Positions 1 through 7,738 of a stretch of 64,000 bases of DNA are shown here, in pieces. The position numbers and the translations under genes were made by a program. This stretch comes from CAYYYG01 sp964591375 (GTDB lineage: Bacteria; Patescibacteriota; Microgenomatia; UBA1406; GWC2-37-13): positions 62,001 through 126,000 of the forward strand of contig CAZQAU010000002.1 in NCBI GenBank assembly GCA_964591375.1, read 5' to 3'. The notes under the pieces were generated by a model. It was not told the DNA's origin. It saw only the letters and a list, made by a program, of their open reading frames with translations, and did not search any database. Position 1 is the stretch's first letter. Every line of letters begins with the position of its first letter.

Positions 1-201
1 GGGTACCATTACCCGTGCATCAGAACAACGTTTGATAGTAATTAATCTCCCCGTATCATGTAATTCTTCCCAACGTGCTAAACCTTCATATGCAGCTAAA
101 GAATGATTATCTGACCAAAGACCTTCTGGTGTAATTATTCTATGCTCTTTCTTTGGCTGGTGTTCTGAAGACTGTTGCTGATTTCTTTCTGCCGCTGCCA
201 T
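1..201 (-). CDS. Beta-carbonic-anhydrase-like protein, N-terminal part (cut by window edge)
   Basis: An open frame runs from an ATG at 201 leftward off the window; 67 residues are visible. The first 20 are polar and rich in Q, E and K. The visible end reads ITIKRCSDARVMVP. Cys-Ser-Asp-Ala-Arg matches the CxDxR motif of beta-carbonic anhydrases, where Cys binds zinc and Asp-Arg form the catalytic dyad. The family interconverts CO2 and bicarbonate in the cytoplasm. The His-x-x-Cys half of the zinc site would lie outside the window, so activity cannot be judged. It lies downstream of and co-oriented with the 640-residue gene, which carries a related but altered motif, so the two may be a divergent pair. 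The call rests on one short motif. Confidence 0.55.
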   Translation of the reverse strand, partial: MAAAERNQQQSSEHQPKKEHRIITPEGLWSDNHSLAAYEGLARWEELHDTGRLITIKRCSDARVMVP

Positions 202-211
202 AGTATCGACG

Positions 212-240
212 AATATAATTTAATCTACCTAAGCTGTCAT
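212..240 (-). promoter_or_regulatory. Candidate promoter of the carbonic-anhydrase-like gene
   Basis: Read on the minus strand, ATGACA (235-240) and TATATT (212-217) are separated by 17 bases. The -10 ends 10 bases before the ATG at 201, so the leader would be very short. No Shine-Dalgarno sequence is visible. Confidence 0.4.
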
Positions 241-265
241 TATACATTGTCTATAGGATACGTTC

Positions 266-284
266 AACAAGACATCGTCTTGTT
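266..284. other. Perfect 8-bp hairpin between the two carbonic-anhydrase-like genes
   Basis: AACAAGAC and GTCTTGTT pair perfectly around a 3-base loop. It sits after the stop of the 640-residue gene (minus strand). On the minus strand no T-run follows, so it is at best a weak terminator for that gene; on the plus strand TTTT follows. It could also be an mRNA-stabilising hairpin. Confidence 0.35.
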
Positions 285-365
285 TTAAAGATATGAAATA
301 TGGAAAAAGAGATACTATAGAATAGTAATTTCTGAATATAGCAATATGAAGTTTACTGTTGTGGA

Positions 366-2288
366 CTATTTATCGTCCTGCTTATATTCCCGCTGAAATG
401 CCCTTTGGACTGCTTTACTTGAATATGAGTCAGCTACTTTTGAAAGACTCTGCCTAAATTCCTTCAAACCATTACCTTTTTTTAGTGTACTAACACGAGT
501 CTGAACAATATCACGAGAAGGAACGAGGACTACTTCTCCCTGTGAGTTAGCCGCAGGGGCAAAAAGTGGCAGGTTTCCCCGTTCGAAGCATATACCTAAA
601 TTATCGAATGTCTTCAATACTGAAAGTGGCACCCGTGATATACCTCCTTCCAGTTTTCCGCGCACAATAACAAAGGGGATAATATCGCCAAACATATATG
701 GCCACAATTTCAATGATTCATGTAAGACATTTTGAGCATAAATCGTTTCTTCAAAACTCATCCGTTCATGACTAGGCCGATCAGTGTCCATACGAAGTAA
801 TGCAGGCACCGGTGCGCCTGTATGCCCAGGAATTGAATGTCCCAATACAGCATATTCAGTAAGTACATTTAATGCATTGACACCGGCAATTTCTCCCTGT
901 CCTAGACCCAGATGTGGTAATGCACCTTCATCGGGATTACCGGTTTCCAAGTGTGTCTCCATATGCTTTCCTGGATCGTTCCCTTTTTCAAAAGTGTTGA
1001 GTAAAAAAACATAGGCAATAATATGAAACAAATCATGAATTAGGCGTCTTTGCATCGTTTCCATTAGTTCTTTGGAAACCTCCATTTGATTTGTTTTACC
1101 TAATGAACGAATAAAATGTTCGACTGCATTTTTAAGAGGTTGAGATTGTAAGGTTTTTGATTCATATATTCTCCATAAAACCTTAGTGACATTGAATAAA
1201 TCTTCCTGAACTAATACCCACTGCGTTTGTAGTTCTTGATAAGTCCGGCTTCCTCGCTTTATGGCACTATTTTCAAGCAGTTTGCAAATTTCTGGGAAAT
1301 ATGTTCGTAACGAAAATATTCTTCCTTCAGCAACAAGTTTTGCTAATATATCATCAGTAAAACCCCCACCTGCTAACACATCTTGATCTGTAAGTATATC
1401 AATGTTATCCAAGCCTGTAAAAATATTTAAATCTCTTTTGTCAACTAACTGAATAGGCATTTTAGTAGGAACGATAAATATTTCTCTCCGCAATGCCTGT
1501 CTTTTAGCAATCTTTTGTAAAACAGCAGCCAATCTGCCTTCATCTGTTATCGGTTGTGTGCCTGTGTTGGGTCGATGAGTATCCCAATATTTTTTAAGTA
1601 ATTCTAGTTTCACCAAAACTTCATTCTGTTCACCAGTAAACTCCGTTGCCAGTGCATCGGCATGTTTAAAATATTGATCAAAGTTGGGTATGAAATTACT
1701 CGGATTGTGGGTATTACTTAACATCTGTCCTACTCTTCCACAGCCTGTATGTACGACTATCCATTCTATTCTTCCATCAAGTGCATTTTGACGCTGCTCA
1801 TGAATAAGAGCTTTCTTCATAAATGTCGCGTCCATAACAAACTGATTTATAGATGCAATATATTGTTTGCTCGTGTTACCAGCGAGTGAACGACCCATAA
1901 CAGAATCTGGTGGATAATATGCAGTAACTAACCCTTGATCCACACATAACATGACTCCTTCCTGAATATCATATTCTGTATTGTTCCATAAAGCGATATC
2001 TTTCTTTTTGAGTTCCATATATCTGGCAGAAGACAATTCTTGATATCTCTTATTAAGTTCTAAGACAACATCTTTGGTATATTCAGCTGCAGTACTTACC
2101 TGTTCTGACGTAGATTCTTGTAAAAGTTTGGCATCCTCTTTATACAAGCCTAAATAACTCTCCAGAGGTTTATTAGTAGTTAAAAAATCTTTAAGGCCTT
2201 TCGCATATCCATCAATTGCACGTTCAACAATTTTTCTTTGAGTCGATCCTGCGATAACTGTATCCAATTCTTTTTTAACAGCGGACAT
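366..2288 (-). CDS. Large uncharacterised protein with a beta-carbonic-anhydrase-like zinc motif
   Basis: A 640-residue soluble-looking protein with no membrane segment. Residues 111-190 hold what looks like a divergent beta-carbonic anhydrase core: Cys115-Val-Asp117 in VMLCVDQG, an AGN at 136-138, and His180-Thr-Gly-Cys183 in WIVVHTGCG. The order and roughly 65-residue Cys-to-His spacing suit the family zinc site (Cys, His, Cys). The arginine of the usual CxDxR dyad is replaced by glycine (residue 119), so classic catalysis is doubtful. Residues 1-100 are charged and helical. Residues 190-640 match nothing I recognise; they include a second His-rich stretch (LGHSIPGHTGAPVP) that could be a degenerate repeat. 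Beta-carbonic anhydrases are usually about 200-250 residues, so this is far larger. The next gene downstream carries an intact CxDxR. The function is unknown. Confidence 0.6.
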   Translation of the reverse strand: MSAVKKELDTVIAGSTQRKIVERAIDGYAKGLKDFLTTNKPLESYLGLYKEDAKLLQESTSEQVSTAAEYTKDVVLELNKRYQELSSARYMELKKKDIALWNNTEYDIQEGVMLCVDQGLVTAYYPPDSVMGRSLAGNTSKQYIASINQFVMDATFMKKALIHEQRQNALDGRIEWIVVHTGCGRVGQMLSNTHNPSNFIPNFDQYFKHADALATEFTGEQNEVLVKLELLKKYWDTHRPNTGTQPITDEGRLAAVLQKIAKRQALRREIFIVPTKMPIQLVDKRDLNIFTGLDNIDILTDQDVLAGGGFTDDILAKLVAEGRIFSLRTYFPEICKLLENSAIKRGSRTYQELQTQWVLVQEDLFNVTKVLWRIYESKTLQSQPLKNAVEHFIRSLGKTNQMEVSKELMETMQRRLIHDLFHIIAYVFLLNTFEKGNDPGKHMETHLETGNPDEGALPHLGLGQGEIAGVNALNVLTEYAVLGHSIPGHTGAPVPALLRMDTDRPSHERMSFEETIYAQNVLHESLKLWPYMFGDIIPFVIVRGKLEGGISRVPLSVLKTFDNLGICFERGNLPLFAPAANSQGEVVLVPSRDIVQTRVSTLKKGNGLKEFRQSLSKVADSYSSKAVQRAFQREYKQDDK

Positions 2289-2306
2289 ATTCGGATTATA
2301 TTCCTT

Positions 2307-3245
2307 CTATACGACTATTTCAATAATTAAAAACAGTAAATAAATAGACAATAATATCATTCCTTCTTTTCTGGATATTTCCCGTTTTGAGCGCGCGAAA
2401 AAATAAAAAGCTACCATTCCGACTGAAAAGACTAAAAAGGTAAGAAAAAAACTACCATTATGAATTACGAAAGATCCATTAATAAGTACTAATATTCCAA
2501 AAAGTAACGTGTTCGCCGCTGCCGATCCTACATAATCACCAAAAGCAACTTCCTTGTGTTTGTTCATAATTGCACTCACTGCAATCGCAAACTCTGGCAA
2601 ATTTGTACCTACGGATAGGACAACTAAACTAATAAGATATGTATGAATATTCAACAACTGCGCAAAAAAAATCGTTTTATCCACCAATGTTTTACTAGCA
2701 ATAAACACCATAATACACCCCATAACGACACGTAATAACTGTTTGACACTACTTTTTTTAACACCTTCAATATCATCTTCAACCTCTTTAACTACTTTTT
2801 GATTAGACTCTATAAAATAGAACAATAGAATATAAATAACTATCATAAAGAATCCTTCCGTTTTACTAACATTACCATCCAATACAAAAAGAGCCGGACA
2901 TAAAATGACAAACAATGCGAACATCAAGTTTTTGTTTGTAAGCTGATATGAAAGAGCAATACCTTTTCCAAATATTGCTAATAAAGGCATTGCCAGAAGA
3001 AAAAGGACAAAAGAAGCGCCGATCAAGTTGCCTACAAATATTTCTGGTTCATGATCTAATATGGCACTAGCACCGACTCCAATTTCCGGTAGTGATGTCA
3101 ACAGACCTAAAACGAAAAAAGATGCAGCAAAAGATGAAATTTTGAATTTCTTTGAAAAATGATCTATACCGTCGACTATTACTTCTGAAGAGAGCCATAG
3201 AATAAAAAAGGACAATAAATACTGCAGAATATTGAGAATAATCAT
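2307..3245 (-). CDS. Calcium/sodium antiporter, CaCA family (YrbG-like)
   Basis: A 312-residue membrane protein with about ten hydrophobic segments. It has the two inverted alpha-repeats of the cation/Ca2+ exchanger family. Repeat one has LTSLPE, then GNLIGAS (residues about 48-80); repeat two has GTNLPE, then GDYVGSAAAN (about 213-247). The acidic residues in these repeats bind the cation, and the family exchanges Ca2+ for Na+ or H+ across the inner membrane. Length is normal for bacterial YrbG-type proteins. A charged cytoplasmic loop near residues 150-170 separates the halves. It lies 18 bases upstream of the 640-residue gene on the same strand and may be cotranscribed with it. Ion specificity cannot be read from sequence. 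Confidence 0.85.
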   Translation of the reverse strand: MIILNILQYLLSFFILWLSSEVIVDGIDHFSKKFKISSFAASFFVLGLLTSLPEIGVGASAILDHEPEIFVGNLIGASFVLFLLAMPLLAIFGKGIALSYQLTNKNLMFALFVILCPALFVLDGNVSKTEGFFMIVIYILLFYFIESNQKVVKEVEDDIEGVKKSSVKQLLRVVMGCIMVFIASKTLVDKTIFFAQLLNIHTYLISLVVLSVGTNLPEFAIAVSAIMNKHKEVAFGDYVGSAAANTLLFGILVLINGSFVIHNGSFFLTFLVFSVGMVAFYFFARSKREISRKEGMILLSIYLLFLIIEIVV

Positions 3246-3297
3246 TATTATCTATATAACTATTAGGCTTATACATTGAGTATAACTGAAACTAGTC

Positions 3298-3326
3298 TTG
3301 TTTTTGTAAGCATTTTCGTATATTAT
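3298..3326 (+). promoter_or_regulatory. Candidate promoter of the ugd operon
   Basis: TTGTTT (3298-3303), a 17-base spacer and TATTAT (3321-3326). The -10 ends 8 bases before the ugd ATG, so the mRNA would be leaderless or nearly so. No Shine-Dalgarno sequence is visible. Confidence 0.4.
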
Positions 3327-3334
3327 ATGTCTTT

Positions 3335-4630
3335 ATGACAATCACATTTATCGGACATGGGTATGTCGGATTAGTTACAGCCTGTGTTTTCGCCGATTTC
3401 GGCAATACGGTCTGGGTTGTCGGACATACTCCAGAAAAGATTGCTCGGCTTAAAGCAGGTGACCCAATCATTTACGAACCAGGATTAAAGGAACTTCTTG
3501 AAAAAAATAATCAGGCTGGAAGACTTCATTTTACGACAGATTATGATAAAGCGATTCCCTCCTCAGATATAGTATTTATTACCGTTGGAACACCACCAAA
3601 AGAAAATGGTGAAGCTGATCTGTCAACGGTTTTTTCTGTAACAAAATCGATTGCTAAGCATTTAAAAAAGGGTTTTACAGTAGTTTCTTGTAAAAGCACT
3701 GTACCCGTTGGTACTAACAATAAAGTTATTGATATTTTAAATGAAATGAAACCAGCCGGAGCTGAAGTTGCAGGAGCATCCTGTCCGGAATTCCTACGAG
3801 AAGGTACTGGCATATTTGATACTCTCAATCCAGATCGAGTTGTAATGGGGTCTGATTCACAGAAAGCAATTGATTTGCTGGTTGAGCTGCATAAACCGCT
3901 TCCTGGTAAACGCGTTATTACAGATCTGGCATCTGCAGAACTCATAAAATATACAGCAAATGCAATGCTAGCTACAAAAATATCATTTGCAAATTTGATA
4001 TCATTTTATTGTGAACAAGCTGGTGCGGATGTAGAAACTGTGCTTGATGGAGTAGGTCTTGATAAACGTATAGGCAGAATATTTTTTAATCCAGGAGTCG
4101 GATATGGTGGCTCGTGTTTTCCAAAAGATGTCAAGGCATTAATAAAGATCGGACAACATTTGACTACTGACCCTCTATTACTGGAAGCAGTGGAAAAAGT
4201 GAATTCACAGGCAAAAGATAACTTTTTGAATAAAATAATTAAAAACGCAAAAGGCAATAAAGTAGCTTTTTGGGGATTAAGTTTTAAACCTAACACCGAT
4301 GATATTCGCGAAGCTCCATCCACTTATATCATCAATAAGTTATTAGCTAAAAATTTTGAAATTCACGTATTTGATCCGGTAGCTATGGATAATGTGAAAA
4401 AAATTTATGGCGATAAAATAACATATCATGATGATCCTTATAGTGCTGTAAAAGATGCTGATGCGTTAGCAATACTTACAGAATGGAATGAATTTATGCA
4501 AGCAGATCTGAAAAAGGTTAAAGCTACAATGAAATCCCCAGTTGTCATTGATGGAAGAAACATTTATCAACCTGCGCAGATGAAATCTTTAGGATTTAAA
4601 TATTTCTCAACAGGACGAAGACCTGTTTAG
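3335..4630 (+). CDS. ugd: UDP-glucose 6-dehydrogenase
   Basis: Oxidises UDP-glucose twice with NAD+ to UDP-glucuronate in the cytoplasm, feeding surface polysaccharide synthesis. The 431-residue length is typical. The N-terminal Rossmann motif is FIGHGYVGL (5-13), with a histidine where most relatives have a second glycine. The substrate-binding segment CPEFLREGT is near 150-158, and the catalytic cysteine is Cys261 in GYGGSCFPKD. The C-terminal UDP-binding domain has WGLSFKPNTDDIREAPS. It is followed after 11 bases by UDP-glucuronate decarboxylase and then a glycosyltransferase, so the three probably form one operon leading from UDP-glucose to UDP-xylose. Confidence 0.95.
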   Translation: MTITFIGHGYVGLVTACVFADFGNTVWVVGHTPEKIARLKAGDPIIYEPGLKELLEKNNQAGRLHFTTDYDKAIPSSDIVFITVGTPPKENGEADLSTVFSVTKSIAKHLKKGFTVVSCKSTVPVGTNNKVIDILNEMKPAGAEVAGASCPEFLREGTGIFDTLNPDRVVMGSDSQKAIDLLVELHKPLPGKRVITDLASAELIKYTANAMLATKISFANLISFYCEQAGADVETVLDGVGLDKRIGRIFFNPGVGYGGSCFPKDVKALIKIGQHLTTDPLLLEAVEKVNSQAKDNFLNKIIKNAKGNKVAFWGLSFKPNTDDIREAPSTYIINKLLAKNFEIHVFDPVAMDNVKKIYGDKITYHDDPYSAVKDADALAILTEWNEFMQADLKKVKATMKSPVVIDGRNIYQPAQMKSLGFKYFSTGRRPV

Positions 4631-4641
4631 AATTAGAAGTA

Positions 4642-5592
4642 ATGAAAATACTTATTAGCGGAGGTGCTGGCTTTATCGGCTCTCATATATGTGAGACACT
4701 CCTAAACAAAGATCATGAAATTATTTGTGTTGATAATTTTTTGACAAGCAAAAAATTAAATATCAACCATCTTCTTAAAAATAAACGTTTCTCTTTTATC
4801 GAACACAATGTCATTAATCCATTACCATTATCTATCAATGCTGATGCTGTTTTTCATTTAGCCTCTCCTGCTTCTCCTAATCATCACAGCCCCATAAGCT
4901 ATCACGCTCTGGCCATGGAAACAATGCAGGTAAATACTACCGGCACTTTAGAACTACTGAAATTTGCGGAAGCACATAATGCTAAATTTCTCTTTGCTTC
5001 TACTTCTGAAATATATGGTGATCCTCTGCAACATCCACAGAACGAAGAATATAGAGGCAATGTCTCAACTACTGGACCACGATCTGTTTATGATGAGGCT
5101 AAACGTTTTGGAGAGACTTTAACTGCATATTATTTCAGAGAAAAAAAACTCGATGCACGCATTGTTCGTATATTCAATACCTATGGTCCCAGGATGATGA
5201 AATCTGATATGAGAATGGTAATCATTTTTTTACAGCAAGCCTTAAAAAATGAACCTATTACTGTATTTGGAGATGGTCAGCAAACCAGATCTTTATGCTA
5301 TGTAGATGATACTGCAGATGGAATAATTAAACTTATGTTCGAGCCCAATACTTCAGGAGAAATAGTCAATATCGGATCTGATCAAGAACATACTGTATTA
5401 GAATATGCTACTATTATCAAAAATATAGTAAAATCAAAAAGTAAGATCGTATTTAGCGAATCATTACCAAAAGATGATCCACGAAAAAGACGACCAGATA
5501 TATCAAAGGCTAAAAAACTGTTACATTGGGAGCCAAAAGTAACATTAGAAGAAGGACTCAAAAAGGTAATGCAGTATTTAAAATCGTCATAA
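4642..5592 (+). CDS. UDP-glucuronate decarboxylase (UDP-xylose synthase), SDR family
   Basis: Extended short-chain dehydrogenase of 316 residues. The NAD motif is GGAGFIGSH (7-15). The catalytic Tyr150-x3-Lys154 lies in VYDEAKR, and TSEIYGDPLQHPQ (121-133) and HLASPASP (72-79) are hallmarks of the UDP-xylose synthase branch. The enzyme oxidises, decarboxylates and re-reduces UDP-glucuronate to UDP-xylose. Its substrate is the product of the gene just upstream, which supports the call over a generic UDP-glucose 4-epimerase. A dTDP-glucose 4,6-dehydratase is unlikely because the UXS-specific motifs are clear. The next gene starts 5 bases after its stop. Confidence 0.88.
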   Translation: MKILISGGAGFIGSHICETLLNKDHEIICVDNFLTSKKLNINHLLKNKRFSFIEHNVINPLPLSINADAVFHLASPASPNHHSPISYHALAMETMQVNTTGTLELLKFAEAHNAKFLFASTSEIYGDPLQHPQNEEYRGNVSTTGPRSVYDEAKRFGETLTAYYFREKKLDARIVRIFNTYGPRMMKSDMRMVIIFLQQALKNEPITVFGDGQQTRSLCYVDDTADGIIKLMFEPNTSGEIVNIGSDQEHTVLEYATIIKNIVKSKSKIVFSESLPKDDPRKRRPDISKAKKLLHWEPKVTLEEGLKKVMQYLKSS

Positions 5593-5597
5593 AAAAT

Positions 5598-6737
5598 ATG
5601 AGAAAAGCAGTTGTAGTAATTCCAACATATAACGAGGCTGGAAATATGGAACAGGCTATCAAAGGTGTTTTTGAAGCTACAGAAAAAATAACCAATTGGA
5701 GTGTAGAAGTACTGGTAGTCGATAGTAACTCCACAGATAACACTGGTGATGTGGTAAAAAAAATACAGGCTAAAAACCAAAACGTCCATTTGATGACAAC
5801 AAAAAAAGAAGGCTTAGGGAAAGCATACATCCAGGGATTCCAGTATGCCTTAGAGAACCTAAAACCGTATTTACTTTTTGAAATGGATGCTGACCTATCT
5901 CATGATCCTAAGGAAATTCCATTATTTCTTAAAAATATTGAGACAGGCTCTGACTTTGTTATTGGATCGCGATATATCAAAGGCGGATCAATTCCGGCAG
6001 ATTGGGGTCTACATCGAAAAATTTTTTCTGTTTTAGGTAACTACATTATTCGTTTTGGCTTCATGAAATTAAAAATTACTGATTGGACAGGTGGATACCG
6101 AGCAATAAAAGCATGGATTGTTAAAGACTCAATGTCTCATATTCAACATTATTCAGGCTATGTTTTCCAAATAGCTTTGCTTGATTATGCAGTCAAAAAT
6201 AACGCCGCGATCAGCGAGATTCCGATTCAGTTTAAAGAACGCACCTACGGGATATCTAAAATTAACTCGCTTCAATATATTGCCCATATTTTACTCTATG
6301 TATTTACCAAGTCATCATTCGTTAAATTTGTAATTGTAGGTGGCTTAGGATTTGTTGTCGATACGGGATTATTTTTTGTCTTTACGAAATATCTTCACTT
6401 TAAAGTATGGGGAGCAAATTTGATCAGCACCGAATCAGCTGTTATCTTTAATTATTTGATGAATAATTACTGGAGCTTTGCTCATAAAAAACTAGCAGGA
6501 AATGCTATAAGCAAAATTATTAGCTTTGTTAAATTCAATCTCATATCTTCAGGATCAATTATTATTCAGACTATCGGATTACAGCTTGCAATTTTTATTT
6601 TTCATAATATGCATATTCGCTTAAGCGAGCCATTTGATATAAGATTGTTATACACAAAGATTGCAATAATATTTTTCATTGTAATTCCCTATTCTTATAT
6701 TTTTTACAATAAATTCATTTGGAAAGAGAAGAGATAA
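5598..6737 (+). CDS. Polyprenyl-phosphate glycosyltransferase fused to GtrA-like membrane domain
   Basis: Residues 1-230 are a GT2 domain of dolichyl-phosphate mannosyltransferase type: VVVIPTYNEAGN at the N-terminus, VVDSNSTDNT, and the metal-binding FEMDADLSHDP. Residues about 245-379 hold four hydrophobic segments of GtrA type (FVIVGGLGFVVDTGLFF at the start), a family linked to flipping or handling lipid-linked sugars. The protein probably loads a sugar onto polyprenyl phosphate for envelope glycosylation. The ATG at 5598 is chosen because it begins the conserved strand MRKAVVVIPTYNE. A longer frame from 5526 would overlap the previous gene by 67 bases. It is third in the ugd operon. The sugar is unknown. 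Confidence 0.88.
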   Translation: MRKAVVVIPTYNEAGNMEQAIKGVFEATEKITNWSVEVLVVDSNSTDNTGDVVKKIQAKNQNVHLMTTKKEGLGKAYIQGFQYALENLKPYLLFEMDADLSHDPKEIPLFLKNIETGSDFVIGSRYIKGGSIPADWGLHRKIFSVLGNYIIRFGFMKLKITDWTGGYRAIKAWIVKDSMSHIQHYSGYVFQIALLDYAVKNNAAISEIPIQFKERTYGISKINSLQYIAHILLYVFTKSSFVKFVIVGGLGFVVDTGLFFVFTKYLHFKVWGANLISTESAVIFNYLMNNYWSFAHKKLAGNAISKIISFVKFNLISSGSIIIQTIGLQLAIFIFHNMHIRLSEPFDIRLLYTKIAIIFFIVIPYSYIFYNKFIWKEKR

Positions 6738-6745
6738 GAAGCTAA

Positions 6746-7633
6746 TTATTGTTTGGTGACATATTGCCCGGAAACCCATCCTTCTTTACCTTGTTCATAA
6801 TTAATTTTATACCAACCACTTTCCTCATCCAGAATAGTATATTTTTCACCTGGTTTTACCTGAGCAGATTCACTGGCATTTACCGTTGGCTCTGAACGTA
6901 CTCTCAAAAATCCTGTTGGTGTGTCATTAACAATAAGCGATTCTTTACCAGCCGTGCTTTTGGATGTTGCACTAGATGATGATTCTTTTGAATTCGTTAA
7001 TGAGGCTGATTCTGATGCCTGCGGAGTCGGTGTGGGACGTTGATTTTGATCGATTGCAAGCTTGAAACTTGCATTCACCCGATATCCAGGGTCTATATTA
7101 ATTTTTTGTGTCCGACGGAAAAATCCCGGCATAAAAACAGAAAGTTCATGATCTCCTTTGTTAACATCTGCCAGTACGAGTGGCGCCACACCTTTTTCAT
7201 CATTATCCAGATATACAATTGCACCCGTCGGATCTGATTCAACATAAATTTCTCCATAATTACTGTCAGAAGGCTTACTCTCCATCGCTGTTACAGTGAA
7301 AACTTCCCCAGCTGAATTAATATCTGTTGCGCCAAGTTCCCTATTCACGTAAGTTAACGAATTTTTATATATCTTTACTTTTCCTTGCCAAGAGGCAGTT
7401 GTAGTCGCATCTCCTTCTGGAATAAGTTTTATTAGATACTCTCCTACTTTATACTTATCTTCATAGGGAGTCTTTCCGATGCCTAAATTATCTATAAAAA
7501 TGCCCGCTGACGGAGATGAAACTATTTTTAGCCTACCATATGTATTCTGAGTATCCCACATGAAGTACCGAAAGCCTATAATTCCGGCAAAAATAAGTAA
7601 CAAAATACCCAATAAAATAAGTTTCTTTTTCAT
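6746..7633 (-). CDS. Membrane-anchored PEGA-repeat and SH3 domain protein
   Basis: About 295 residues from the ATG at 7633, chosen because MKKKLILLGILLLIF starts a clean signal anchor; an upstream ATG at 7675 adds only 14 polar residues. After the membrane segment come two PEGA-type beta modules: one with SPSAGIFIDNLGIGKTPYEDKYKVGEY and one with SDPTGAIVYLDNDEKGVAPLVLAD. A Ser/Thr/Ala/Pro linker follows. The C-terminus is a bacterial SH3 domain (LRVRSEPTVNASESAQVKPGEKYTI to GWVSGQYV). Both domain types usually bind cell-wall or surface ligands, so this is probably an exported envelope protein held by its N-terminus. It converges with the ugd operon, 8 bases from its end. Confidence 0.82.
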   Translation of the reverse strand: MKKKLILLGILLLIFAGIIGFRYFMWDTQNTYGRLKIVSSPSAGIFIDNLGIGKTPYEDKYKVGEYLIKLIPEGDATTTASWQGKVKIYKNSLTYVNRELGATDINSAGEVFTVTAMESKPSDSNYGEIYVESDPTGAIVYLDNDEKGVAPLVLADVNKGDHELSVFMPGFFRRTQKINIDPGYRVNASFKLAIDQNQRPTPTPQASESASLTNSKESSSSATSKSTAGKESLIVNDTPTGFLRVRSEPTVNASESAQVKPGEKYTILDEESGWYKINYEQGKEGWVSGQYVTKQ

Positions 7634-7738
7634 GTCTTCAAGATCTATTGTAGAAAACGCGTTAAGATAATGCAATACTGAAACACATAGAATTAAAATC
7701 GTATCAACTCAGTCTATGATACAATACTATATAAAACT

